The translations under genes and the position numbers were made by a program. Below are positions 35,278 to 43,614 of a stretch of DNA of 64,000 bases, piece by piece. The stretch spans positions 62,001 to 126,000 of the forward strand of contig CBDBMQ010000009.1 of the NCBI GenBank assembly GCA_965207565.1, given 5' to 3'. Under the pieces are notes generated by a model, which was not told the origin of the DNA, did no database searches, and saw only the letters and a list, made by a program, of their open reading frames with translations. Numbering within the stretch: position 1 is the stretch's first letter; each line of letters starts with the position of its first letter. The DNA is from Bin80 sp965207565. Its GTDB lineage: Bacteria; Bacteroidota; Rhodothermia; Rhodothermales; Bin80.

Positions 35278-37341
35278 CTAGCCTGAATTACCGGGAGGAT
35301 TTTGGTATGTGAGTTTTAGGGGCGTTTGGCGAACTGTACTCGGAGGATTTTATTGTTAAGCCAGGGGATTCTTTGTCGTAATTCAGGGTATCCAGCTGCA
35401 ATCAAGTAGTTGGTTTTGGCCCTTGCCCGCAACTGGACCAGGATTTCGTCTTGGGTGATGGTTACATTTCCATTATGTTTGACCAAATCCCGGTAGAGGG
35501 TTCTTGCTTCGGATTTTTCATACCCGTGACCGACTCGGACTCCCAGAAGACGATACAGTACGCTGGCCATCACGGTCAACTGAATGTCCACATTGATTCG
35601 CATGGGGACGGCGGAACTCAATGCGTCCATGTGAAAGAAGTCAATGGCATCGCTAATGACATTTTCAATGACCATGCGCCGGGCATACCGATCAATGAGT
35701 TTCGAGGCCGGGCGCTCCATTTGATTGGTAATCAGAATCGTGGGTTTATCATGGCCCAGATTTTTGACGAGAAGTTGTCGGAGGGGTGTGGGATAGTTTC
35801 GCAACTCAACGGTTTCATCGACCACACTCGGGCTCCGATAGGCGCGCCCGATATTGGAGAGCCGGATTTTGGTCCATGCCGATGGATCCAGCCGATGGAC
35901 TCGCTGGATCAGTGCCGCATACCGACGCCGCAGTGTAATAAAATCAATTCCCAGTTGATCCAGTTCGGCCAAGTTATGATAGACCGTGAATCGACTGTCA
36001 AAGACGAGTTCGCCAGGGACATTTCCCGTTCGGGTTTTCCAGTCATTCACAAAGCGCAGAATCGCATCGTTCTGGGTTTGCTTTTCAATGGTCGCATCGG
36101 CATAGCAAAATACATGGGCATCCGCATCTCGTGCCAACATGGTGAGAATTCCACGTTGCCGACGACTCCGCTTGGAGACAAAGTGCTTCTGTAATAGTGC
36201 CTGATCTCCGTGGTAGGGAATGGTGTGAAAATCCAAATCGATGGAGTCTCCTTTCCCCACCACATTCGCCAGTTGGGCGGCGGCATGATACCACTGATTC
36301 ATCAGCGGCCCCGCAAAGGTCGGATCCACCTGGATGGAATATTCGGTGAGCGTGGTGCGTTTGGGAATCGCATTGAGGCCGGTAAAAAGTGCAAGGCCCT
36401 GATCCAACGTTTCAGCCATCACCTGAGAGGGGCGCCCAATGCCAGAGAGCTTTAATGCCAGGAGCGAGCGAACCGCACAGCCGGCGGGAATCTTGCGGGT
36501 ACGGGGCATCTTGACCTGCTCCAACCTGTCATCAAGTCCCATCCGAGCCAGATCAAACGCAAACAAAAACAATCCTGCAAACGCGGTGTGAAAGGTCCTC
36601 GGGTGCAGGTCAAGCCGACGGCGGTCTGCAATCACTGTTCTTGGGGCAGGTGGATGAGGGGATCGGCGAGGCAGACGGGGAATCTTTTCCTGTTGGAAGA
36701 TCTTGTGGATGTACCCTAGACTCGCAGGGATCTTCTCTTTTTTCAACTCCTGCTGAATTTGATCAATGGTCATGCCCTGTTCTTTTCGGAGGATGAGAAT
36801 CCGTTCACGCCTGGGGTCGGGGGGCTTGGGCAAAACTGGCTCGGGGGATGGCCAAAAGAAATCCGAGGAGGGGTTTTTATTGAAGCGTGTGAGCAGGTTA
36901 CGGAAGGATCCGACTGCATAGCCGCCTCGTTCGGCGGCGTCTTCAATGGAACATCCTTCGTGGAGATAGGCCCGAAGGGCTTCGTATTGTCGCATCGGGA
37001 GGCAGTCGGGCTGAGCAAAGAAAGGAGAGCGGCGTTGCATAGTATATTGTGAAGTACGAAGTAGTAACCAATATACTACAAATACATAAGAAAATCAACC
37101 TCTCCTGCCAAAGATAGACGAAAGATGTGAAAAATAGCATCAAATCGCTCCAGAACAGCGATTATGAATGATTATTCTTGGGGGAATCGGAGGGAATTCA
37201 AAGGTGGAAAGATACACTATAATCGTGATGACTTCTTCATTACTTCACATTAATCAATGAATACCCCTAAAATCCGCACCCTCTGGTAGAGATTTGTTAC
37301 CTTGTAGCACCGATCCTACACTTCCCGGTAATTCAGGCTAG
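35278..37341 (-). mobile_element. Insertion sequence with DDE transposase, CTAG target duplication
   Basis: The 19-base sequence CTAGCCTGAATTACCGGGA at 35278-35296 recurs in reverse complement at 37323-37341. Since CTAG is a palindrome, this is best read as 15-bp inverted repeats (35282-35296 and 37323-37337) flanked by a 4-bp CTAG target duplication, giving an element of 2056 bp. The transposase fills 35316-37040. The right end has about 280 non-coding bases, unusually long. Target choice and a YxxRxxxE-type transposase suggest the IS4/IS1380 side of the DDE elements. Confidence 0.8.
35316..37040 (-). CDS. DDE transposase of an IS4/IS1380-like element with N-terminal helix-turn-helix region
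   Basis: A 574-residue protein. The first ~130 residues form a DNA-binding extension with two helix-turn-helix-like parts (IEDAAERGGYAVGSFRNLL and MTIDQIQQELKKEKI). The core has GDSIDLDFHTIPYHG with a first acidic cluster, LVFDSRFTVYHNL with the second aspartate, and YARRMVIENVI, a Y-2-R-3-E signature typical of the IS4 superfamily. The frame is intact, so the element may be active. I cannot name the IS family with certainty. Confidence 0.75.
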   Translation of the reverse strand: MQRRSPFFAQPDCLPMRQYEALRAYLHEGCSIEDAAERGGYAVGSFRNLLTRFNKNPSSDFFWPSPEPVLPKPPDPRRERILILRKEQGMTIDQIQQELKKEKIPASLGYIHKIFQQEKIPRLPRRSPHPPAPRTVIADRRRLDLHPRTFHTAFAGLFLFAFDLARMGLDDRLEQVKMPRTRKIPAGCAVRSLLALKLSGIGRPSQVMAETLDQGLALFTGLNAIPKRTTLTEYSIQVDPTFAGPLMNQWYHAAAQLANVVGKGDSIDLDFHTIPYHGDQALLQKHFVSKRSRRQRGILTMLARDADAHVFCYADATIEKQTQNDAILRFVNDWKTRTGNVPGELVFDSRFTVYHNLAELDQLGIDFITLRRRYAALIQRVHRLDPSAWTKIRLSNIGRAYRSPSVVDETVELRNYPTPLRQLLVKNLGHDKPTILITNQMERPASKLIDRYARRMVIENVISDAIDFFHMDALSSAVPMRINVDIQLTVMASVLYRLLGVRVGHGYEKSEARTLYRDLVKHNGNVTITQDEILVQLRARAKTNYLIAAGYPELRQRIPWLNNKILRVQFAKRP

Positions 37342-37592
37342 TGCTTGGTCCTATGGAAGGACTCGTTGACTCCACTGTTGAGATCTTCCATGATGTTAGT
37401 GGTCCGCAAACTCCGCCGAAGCTCCTAGTCCACGTTTAACCCGTATAGCGTCGGCGTCTTCCATTCTTTCCAGCAGGCCTTGAGCAGCCGGGTACTTCAT
37501 TCGATCCACAATTCATAGTGGATTGACCCCAGACACTCTTTTGCCTCTTTGTACGTGTCTTGATTGAGGATATCATTTAGCTTCTGTCCCAT
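37342..37592 (-). pseudogene. Relic of an IS256 (Mutator)-family transposase
   Basis: Reading the minus strand, scattered frames give AARLLKACWKEW-like text, LYGLNVD and then ELRRSLRTTNIMEDLNSG, which matches the conserved LRTTNxxERLN block of IS256-type transposases. Stops and frame changes interrupt it, and the CTAG-flanked insertion sequence has cut off its 3' part. It shows that this spot of the island was already a mobile-element landing site. Confidence 0.45.
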
Positions 37593-37604
37593 TGGTTTCT
37601 GCTC

Positions 37605-37980
37605 CTATTTATTTGGTTCTAGTGGCATCCGGTGGAAGGCACGGTTGTGGGTTTTCAGTGTGAAATCTGTTCGACGAATCAGCTCACCGACGTGTCGTCG
37701 GGAAGCTCGACGTTCGGCACGTCCAAGGCATCGCGCAGTTGGTGTTTCAGAACGGCTTTGATATAGTTCTCTCGTTCCGTACCGTCCGCGTGCGACCCAA
37801 TGCCTGGATTCGCTCTTCACTTCATCCCAAGCCTTCAAGCCATTCCAATGCGGCGGTTTCAACCTTCGCTCTATAAAGGTTGCATTAGATTGCTTCGGCG
37901 CCGGATCCCAGCGATGCCTTTCTTCCGTTGCGAAACCTTGCGTGTCCAGCGGAGAATGAAGGGGTTTACTGGGATGCGGG
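37605..37980 (-). pseudogene. Decayed coding remnant of unknown origin
   Basis: Between the IS256 relic and the Abi-like gene, the minus strand has a frame of 168 codons (37605-38111), but it overlaps the Abi gene and its composition (many R, S, H) looks like an out-of-frame reading. A second frame at about 37679-37808 reads TERENYIKAVLKHQLRDALD, which looks like true protein cut short upstream by a stop. I take the region as a broken gene and cannot name it. Confidence 0.35.
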
Positions 37981-38811
37981 TCATTGGCGCTCCCCTGCCA
38001 AGTCTGCCAATGCCGCTTTGAGAACTTGAAAGCAGACTTGGGCAGTATATTTGTCTGGAGTGAAACCCGACGACATTTGCTTATATGGATGGATATAGTT
38101 TCGGAAGTCACGCAATCCGTGACTGAATTTCTTGATGTCGGGCTTCAGGACATTAACCTCACACGCGACGTTGATCAACTGTGCAAGGCTCCATTCGTGA
38201 AAGTGTTTTGGTGAACCATTCGCTGTCGGTGTTGCTTTAGCCCGATTGAATTTCTCTGGAGCCTGCTGAGCAGCGCCAAGCAGGACGGCTTCTAGGATGC
38301 TACCGCACAGAAAGATCACGGACAGGTGAGCACCGGCGCCCAGCACTACGCGAGTCTCGTTCAGCCGCCCTTTGACAATTGGCACGACCAGTGTGTCGAT
38401 CGGTAGCTTTTCGATATTTGGAATGGTGAACTCGCGGTCCAAGAACTCGCTTTCATTCCCGGCAAAGTCGCGGACCACAGAGTTACCGGTCAGGCGGTCA
38501 ACAATACGTCGTGCGTGTTCTAGCGGGACCTTCTCTACGTCCCGGCCAGCGAGCACATGTGCGGCCTCATAGGAATCTAGCAATTCAGAGAGTACAGCTC
38601 CAACAAGCAGATCAGGTTCCGATTCCCAAAAGGCGCGAAGCTTTTTCGCCTTGGACGTTCCGAAGGTCCGGTACTCCAGACCATGGATGTTGATGTTGTA
38701 TTGTTGGAAGAACTTGCCAAAAGTGGTGTCGGAGAAGTCAAGCACATAGCCGGTATACATGCTGAACAGGTTCTCGAAATAGCGCTTTTCAGTATCCGTA
38801 AGAGAACTCAT
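37981..38811 (-). CDS. Abi/HEPN-like protein in the hsd operon
   Basis: A 276-residue protein lying 3 bp after the hsdS stop, so part of the hsd operon. The N-terminal part (GYVLDFSDTTFGKFF, then SKAKKLRAFWE) resembles N-terminal domains found on abortive-infection proteins. The C-terminal part (about 155-275) is helical with LRDFRNYIHPYKQ at 233-245, which contains R234-x6-H241, compatible with a HEPN RNase-type site. It may be a toxin effector guarded by or linked to the restriction system. Both similarities are from memory of family patterns and weak, so the function is an inference. Confidence 0.6.
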   Translation of the reverse strand: MSSLTDTEKRYFENLFSMYTGYVLDFSDTTFGKFFQQYNINIHGLEYRTFGTSKAKKLRAFWESEPDLLVGAVLSELLDSYEAAHVLAGRDVEKVPLEHARRIVDRLTGNSVVRDFAGNESEFLDREFTIPNIEKLPIDTLVVPIVKGRLNETRVVLGAGAHLSVIFLCGSILEAVLLGAAQQAPEKFNRAKATPTANGSPKHFHEWSLAQLINVACEVNVLKPDIKKFSHGLRDFRNYIHPYKQMSSGFTPDKYTAQVCFQVLKAALADLAGERQ

Positions 38812-38814
38812 GCC

Positions 38815-39303
38815 TCAGTCTCCATTGCCATCCCCAGCTTCGGACAGGCGGATTTCCCCCGAAATGAGCTTGGGGAGTAGGGTATTGCGGAGGTTGGAAA
38901 GAGCATGAGTTTCGGATTGTTTTGTGACCCTTTGCAAATACATTGCTTGTGCCCAACCATGAAATGCCCTAGATATTTCTGGGTAAGGTATAATAATTCG
39001 GCAGTCTCTAACAATCTTTTGGCTGATGTTTTGCTGTGCTGCTCCCACGGCAATTCTGTGGAAATAAGATCTTCTAAACAGTAACACGTAATACAGGAAT
39101 TGATTTCCAAAATCGGGCTCTGCTTTCAGTCCGCAACAGGCCTGGTTAGCAGTCGCAGATATTTCTAGGATCCCTAATCTCCCCACTGTTGGAGCGGCAT
39201 ATAAAGCAATTAATATAGTTCCCTTTGGCCAACGTTTGCAAGATGAATGTTCGAGCCCTTTTTGGGTAATTTGCTCAGAAGAATTTAGAAGTGGCTCATC
39301 CAC
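38815..39303 (-). CDS. hsdS: Type I restriction specificity subunit, C-terminal part (frameshift product)
   Basis: This 162-codon frame carries the second target recognition domain and the last conserved helix of HsdS (SETHALSNLRNTLLPKLISGEI). It continues the upstream MNT-HsdS frame after a one-base shift: an extra base in the three-base run at 39333-39335 would give GGTPKRSVREYWNG followed by DIQWFKTSELVDEP, the normal HsdS order. As written, the part has no good start of its own. Either hsdS is switched off or swapped by this slip, or the assembly is wrong by one base. Confidence 0.8.
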   Translation of the reverse strand: MDEPLLNSSEQITQKGLEHSSCKRWPKGTILIALYAAPTVGRLGILEISATANQACCGLKAEPDFGNQFLYYVLLFRRSYFHRIAVGAAQQNISQKIVRDCRIIIPYPEISRAFHGWAQAMYLQRVTKQSETHALSNLRNTLLPKLISGEIRLSEAGDGNGD

Positions 39304-40451
39304 TAGCTCAGACGTTTTGAACCACTGGATATCCCATTCCAGTATTCGCGAACTGAACGTTTAGGTGTCCCTCCGTTTTCAATTTTCTTGCATATGTCAT
39401 CCACGCTCCCAGTTTCCCATCCCTCTGGAATTTTCCCCAGTTCAGATTCTACCAGTCTGTCTGGAAACAAATCAGCAATATGTTTCGGTAATCCGGTATC
39501 CCGGCCTTCCATCTTTGCCCGGACAGGTTCGAAATCAACGAACCATGACTTAAAAAGTGCTCGAGCCATCTCCTCCAGTGTTTTGCTCATTCGCCTGTTC
39601 AGTTCTATCTTGTCATCCAATGTGCCGAGGATATGGGCGATAGCGCGTTGCTCACCTGGATCTCTTGGCGCACGGAAAGGGGCAGCCGTCATCGTGGTTG
39701 CACTGGCATTTGGCTGTGCTGACTTGTCGCCCAAGACACCGTGCATGTAATGGCCGAATAGCTCGGACCTGAGATAATAAGCAAGGAAGCGCCCGTCGAA
39801 GCCTGGCCTCGCCCGCAACCGCACCAAGTAAGATGCAAACACGGAAGGAGGAGGGTTTTTGATGTATGCACTAGCGCCTGTAGACGTGCCGGTACGAGCT
39901 AAAACAATATCGCCATGGTGCAGTCTGTACTTCTCAGCGGTCCTGCTATCGACTGTCACATGCGGAACGGTGTTCCAATCAATCTGCCCAGACACCATGT
40001 CTGTAATACGCAGGAACTTCCGTCCGCTCTGTCTGTCCGATGCAGCCTTTGTTAGTCCATAGTCGATTGCGCTGCAAGCCTCTGCCACGGTGCAAAGGAG
40101 CCAATCAGAAGCAAGTTCTGGCGGTGTCCTGCACCTCCCATCGTAGGGAGCATGAACGGCCACCCCGTCGCGGCGAATGATTGCACGGAAGCTATCGTCG
40201 ATCCTTGCCCAATCTACGATATCCACTTGGAATGGTAGATCGGATTGCGAAAAGGCTTTGCACAGGTCAGCAAAGTGCGAAATATCAAGCGGTTCGGTGG
40301 TCATTAAGACAAGATCAAGGTCGGAACATCGTCGTGCTGTCCAGTTAACGCGCGGCCCAAGAGCCCGGACTTCAAGCTCGGGAACATGATTGACAAGGAT
40401 TTTCTGGATGGTTTCTAGATTATCCGGCGAGATGTCAATAAGCGCACTCAA
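39303..40451 (-). CDS. hsdS: MNT nucleotidyltransferase domain fused to type I specificity subunit HsdS (N-terminal part)
   Basis: Two unlike parts in one open frame. Residues 1-~105 are a minimal nucleotidyltransferase: LGPR at 31-34, SDLDLVL with D44 and D46, and QVDIVD with the third acidic residue near 77-80. The spacing G-P-x10-D-x-D matches the MntA motif GSx10DxD except serine to proline. Residues ~110-370 are HsdS: first target recognition domain, then the conserved helix DDKIELNRRMSKTLEEMARALFKSWF, and the start of the second domain (IPEGWETGSVDDICKKI), after which a frameshift ends it. A TTG start overlaps the HEPN stop by 4 bp, so the HEPN toxin and its presumed antitoxin are coupled. 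Confidence 0.85.
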   Translation of the reverse strand: MSALIDISPDNLETIQKILVNHVPELEVRALGPRVNWTARRCSDLDLVLMTTEPLDISHFADLCKAFSQSDLPFQVDIVDWARIDDSFRAIIRRDGVAVHAPYDGRCRTPPELASDWLLCTVAEACSAIDYGLTKAASDRQSGRKFLRITDMVSGQIDWNTVPHVTVDSRTAEKYRLHHGDIVLARTGTSTGASAYIKNPPPSVFASYLVRLRARPGFDGRFLAYYLRSELFGHYMHGVLGDKSAQPNASATTMTAAPFRAPRDPGEQRAIAHILGTLDDKIELNRRMSKTLEEMARALFKSWFVDFEPVRAKMEGRDTGLPKHIADLFPDRLVESELGKIPEGWETGSVDDICKKIENGGTPKRSVREYWNGISSGSKRLS

Positions 40452-40867
40452 GGGGAATTCCTCCTTGTAAGTTCGGCAAGCAGGAAACGAATATCTTTCA
40501 GAAATTCATCCGTGGTGGGCAAAACTTCATCAGTATATACGTGACTGGTAATGTTGCGTATGTCCCCGTAGTGAAACCAGGATTCAGGATCAGCGATCAG
40601 TCCTGAGTCGGTTGCCGCTCGCATCATATCGCGAAACGATAAGGTTGTAACCTTGGCGGTTATAAAAGTCCCTTCGTACAGCTGTCGGCGTATTAATGGA
40701 ATAGCAGATTCATAGGTGAATTCAAATGCCTTTACAACGGCCGTGCGGAGTATTCTGAGGACTACATCACCCTCGGAGGTTCTTGAAGCTCTTTCGGAGT
40801 CGCATCTTCTCCAAAACTTCTCCATTTTTTCAAGCGAATCACTTTGCGGTTTAACGTCAATCTTCAT
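40448..40867 (-). CDS. HEPN protein of the HI0074/HepT type (nucleotidyltransferase substrate-binding)
   Basis: A 139-residue helical protein. Residues 104-111 read RNITSHVY, an exact RX4HXY motif (R104, H109, Y111). In HepT toxins this is the RNase site, and the tyrosine is the residue AMPylated by the cognate MntA nucleotidyltransferase. The gene overlaps by 4 bp with the downstream frame whose N-terminus is an MNT domain, so toxin and neutraliser are adjacent as in classic HEPN-MNT pairs, but here the neutraliser is part of HsdS. It starts 34 bp after the hsdM stop. Confidence 0.85.
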   Translation of the reverse strand: MKIDVKPQSDSLEKMEKFWRRCDSERASRTSEGDVVLRILRTAVVKAFEFTYESAIPLIRRQLYEGTFITAKVTTLSFRDMMRAATDSGLIADPESWFHYGDIRNITSHVYTDEVLPTTDEFLKDIRFLLAELTRRNSP

Positions 40868-40901
40868 GCTCTATGAATGCCCTGAACGTAATTTTCTACT
40901 G

Positions 40902-42488
40902 TCAAAGATCATATCCTAGCTTTTTCAGGTTGATTGTGATAGCCGCGTCAAGTCTGGCCGCCACTTCCTGCTGCTCGCGAAGTTTTGAGGTAAGACGCTT
41001 CATCTTGTCTTCAAATATCTCACCGTCATCTTCTTTGGCTTCCGCTTCCACGTAGCGTCCTGGAGTGAGAACATAGCCGTGGCGCCGCACCTCATCCAGA
41101 TCGGCACTTTTGCAAAGCCCCGGGACATCTTTGTATTCTCCGGTATTTTCCTCGGTTCTCCACGCACGACACGCTTCGGCTATGCGGCAGATTTCCTCAT
41201 CTGTAAGTTCCTTGTGAGTGCGATCAACCATGCGGCCCAGTGTACGTGCGTCAACAAAAAGAATCTTTCCCCTTTTCCGGCGCGAGAGAAACCAGAGACA
41301 TGCGGGAATCGGCGTTGAATAGAAAAGCTGTCCCGGAAGTGCTATGATGCAGTCGACTATGCCCGCCTCAACGAGATTTTTTCTGATTTCATCTTGGCCG
41401 TCCGTGGAAGCAGACATGGAGCCGTTTGCGAGCACGAAGCCTGCCTCCCCACCGGGTGCTAGGTGGTGCACCATGTGCTGCACCCACGCGAAATTCGCGT
41501 TTCCCTCGGGCGGAATGCCGTATTTCCAGCGCCTGTCTTCCCTAAGCCTTTCTCCTCCCCAGTCACTTACGTTGAACGGTGGATTAGCGAGAATGAAGTC
41601 GGCCTTAAGATCGGGGAATCGATCATCGTGAAAAGTGTCTCCGTGGGCAATCTGGCCTTCAATGCCGCGAATGGCCAAATTCATTTTTGCAAGACGCCAA
41701 GTCGTATAATTTGATTCCTGTCCGTAGATTGAAATATTGGGTCTGATGCCTTTTGGAAGCTTCGATCTTCCCCTGACATTTCCTCCCGCGTGCGCTGCAG
41801 CGAATTCAATGGATTGTACAAACATGCCTGAAGAGCCGCAGCATGGGTCATAAATTCGTCCCCCGTAGGGTTCAAGAATCTCCATCAGCAGTTTCACTAC
41901 ACAGCGGGGGGTGTAGAACTCTCCCCCTTTCTTCCCCTCGGCGTTTGCAAATTGCGAGAGAAAATATTCGTAGACCCTTCCCAGAACATCTTTTGACCGC
42001 GCATTTCTGTCGCCGACATTTATGTTGCTTATAAGATCAATTACCTGGCCAAGTCTTTGTTTATTCAGCGCTGGGCGGGCATAGTTTTTTGGCAGGACAC
42101 TCTCAAGCTCTCTGTTCACCCGCTCGATCCCCACCATGGCATCATCGACGAGTTTCCCAATAGTAGGCTGCCTTGCCTGTGCCTTTATATCCTGCCAGCG
42201 GGCTTCAGGAGGCACCCAGAATATGTTTTCCGCACGGTATTCATCGGGGTCATCTGGATCCGTTCCCTCGGATATCTGTGTTTCGAGCTCGCGGCGTTTT
42301 TCCTCAAATGCATCGGATATATACTTGAGAAATATGAGTCCCAAAACGACGTGCTTGTATTCGGCCGCGTCCATACTTCCCCGGAGCGCGTTGGCCATAT
42401 CCCAGAGCTCGGCTTCGTATCCGACTGTGGCACCGTTTGCCTCAGATGCGGCTTTTTTTCTGGGTAATTCCTTCTTTTTTTGCGTCAT
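40902..42488 (-). CDS. hsdM: Type I restriction-modification methyltransferase subunit
   Basis: N6-adenine methyltransferase subunit, 528 residues. The N-terminal helical domain (ELWDMANALRGSMDAAEYKHVVLGLIF, of which the usual core is MDAAEYKHVVL) precedes the SAM motif IYDPCCGSSGMF near residue 217 and the catalytic ILANPPFNVSDW near residue 305. Length and motifs are normal. It is the first gene of the island operon: hsdM-HEPN-MNT/hsdS-abi, then after mobile elements SIR2, ATPase, DUF4276 and hsdR. Confidence 0.95.
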   Translation of the reverse strand: MTQKKKELPRKKAASEANGATVGYEAELWDMANALRGSMDAAEYKHVVLGLIFLKYISDAFEEKRRELETQISEGTDPDDPDEYRAENIFWVPPEARWQDIKAQARQPTIGKLVDDAMVGIERVNRELESVLPKNYARPALNKQRLGQVIDLISNINVGDRNARSKDVLGRVYEYFLSQFANAEGKKGGEFYTPRCVVKLLMEILEPYGGRIYDPCCGSSGMFVQSIEFAAAHAGGNVRGRSKLPKGIRPNISIYGQESNYTTWRLAKMNLAIRGIEGQIAHGDTFHDDRFPDLKADFILANPPFNVSDWGGERLREDRRWKYGIPPEGNANFAWVQHMVHHLAPGGEAGFVLANGSMSASTDGQDEIRKNLVEAGIVDCIIALPGQLFYSTPIPACLWFLSRRKRGKILFVDARTLGRMVDRTHKELTDEEICRIAEACRAWRTEENTGEYKDVPGLCKSADLDEVRRHGYVLTPGRYVEAEAKEDDGEIFEDKMKRLTSKLREQQEVAARLDAAITINLKKLGYDL

Positions 42489-42724
42489 ATTGCCCTCATT
42501 TCCATACTTCGCGTAAAATACATAAACGCAAAAAACTCCCTTGCCGCCTGTATTGATATTCTATCCTGCGGTACCTGTTCATAGAACTGGAGAATGGTTT
42601 AGGATGTTCTCCACATCAAGTGGCATTTCAAGAGTCTCATCATGATTATTGTGATGCTCCAAGTTGACAATTTCGCTTTTTTGTTGCGGAGAGGTATGGT
42701 CTTTTGCCGGGATGCCATTAAACA
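42489..42724. other. Upstream region of the hsdM operon
   Basis: About 236 bp between hsdM and the right flanking repeat with no gene. It should contain the promoter of the island operon. I see no clear operator palindrome and no regulator gene in the island, so control of the operon is not visible. Confidence 0.4.
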
Positions 42725-42885
42725 CATAAAATGATCGAGATGGGCAAGATAGTGACCCAAGAACGAGGAACCGACGATATTGGCACTCTTCTAAAGCACG
42801 GCCGACGGGAAGATACCCTCAAAGACAGACTTGATGTTCCCGGTCAGGCGGGTTCGGCGCTGCATGCCATTTGATAGAGATCCGT
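42725..42885. repeat. Right direct repeat of the defence island (copy B)
   Basis: About 161 bp matching copy A at 25303-25461. It contains the true 3' end and stop of the glycogen synthase domain gene, the spacer behind it, and a false copy of the lipoprotein start region (CATAAAATGA at its left end). The two copies together mark the limits of the inserted island. Confidence 0.85.
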
Positions 42886-43614
42886 GGCTTGCAGAATCAT
42901 TTCCTGCGTATCGGTACTGAAATGTACCGACGCTTCAGAGTCTGGAGTCAGAGAGGGAGGGTACGCGACAATGTCCGAAAATTTGGCGCCCAGATCAGAC
43001 AGGGTTATTCCAGAAATATCCCCATTGAGTGGAAGCTTCATATTTTTAATGAGTTCATTGGAAATGACCGCGTCCGCTTCAATGCGATCTGGAGTAAAAA
43101 CTACTGTTTTGACGGATTCAAATAAGTCATCGTTCTTGTATTCCGTCGCTAGGAGTAGGGGCAAAAAGCCACTGATCCAGCCGAACGCATGGACGATATC
43201 GGGCTTCCATTGTAACTTGCGCACGGTTTCCAGAGTTGAGCGTGCAAAAAAGAGTGCACGTGCTGAATTATCGTCGAACGTATTCCCCGAATTGTCCTGG
43301 TGCAAACCTTTTCGTTTAAAAAAGCGCTTGCTGTCCATGAAGTAGACTTGGCACCGTGTTCCAGGAATTGCTGCGACCTTGACGGCAAGTGTTTCTGTCT
43401 GGCTGCCCATGCTTACCTTCGTACCGCAGAGGCGAATCACTTGGTGTAGCCGATTTTTCCGCTCACTGATCGTCCCATAGCGCGGCATCATAATCCTAGT
43501 TCCAAAAGAACCATCCTCACTCAGCCCCTTGGGTAAGTAGCGCGTTAATGTTCCAATGTCACTTTCATTAGCAAATGGGTCAATTTCTCCTGTGACGAAC
43601 AATACATTGGTCAT
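42844..43614 (-). CDS. Glycogen/starch synthase N-terminal (GT5) domain protein
   Basis: A 256-residue protein equal to the N-terminal catalytic half of glycogen synthase: TNVLFVTGEIDPFANESDIG with the ADP-glucose-binding start, LPKGLSEDG, IMMPRYGTISER, then PDIVHAFGWISGFLPLLL. Short versions without the C-terminal GT-B half are usual in Bacteroidota, so it is probably not truncated. I chose the ATG at 43614; ATG 43623 and GTG 43629 are also in frame. Whether it is catalytic alone is unclear. It was the upstream neighbour of the DUF4270-like lipoprotein before the island inserted. Confidence 0.8.
   Translation of the reverse strand: MTNVLFVTGEIDPFANESDIGTLTRYLPKGLSEDGSFGTRIMMPRYGTISERKNRLHQVIRLCGTKVSMGSQTETLAVKVAAIPGTRCQVYFMDSKRFFKRKGLHQDNSGNTFDDNSARALFFARSTLETVRKLQWKPDIVHAFGWISGFLPLLLATEYKNDDLFESVKTVVFTPDRIEADAVISNELIKNMKLPLNGDISGITLSDLGAKFSDIVAYPPSLTPDSEASVHFSTDTQEMILQATDLYQMACSAEPA

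Noticed and set aside
37605..38111. 168-codon minus-strand frame
   Set aside because: It overlaps the Abi-like gene by 131 bp in another frame, and its composition looks like a shifted reading of decayed sequence.
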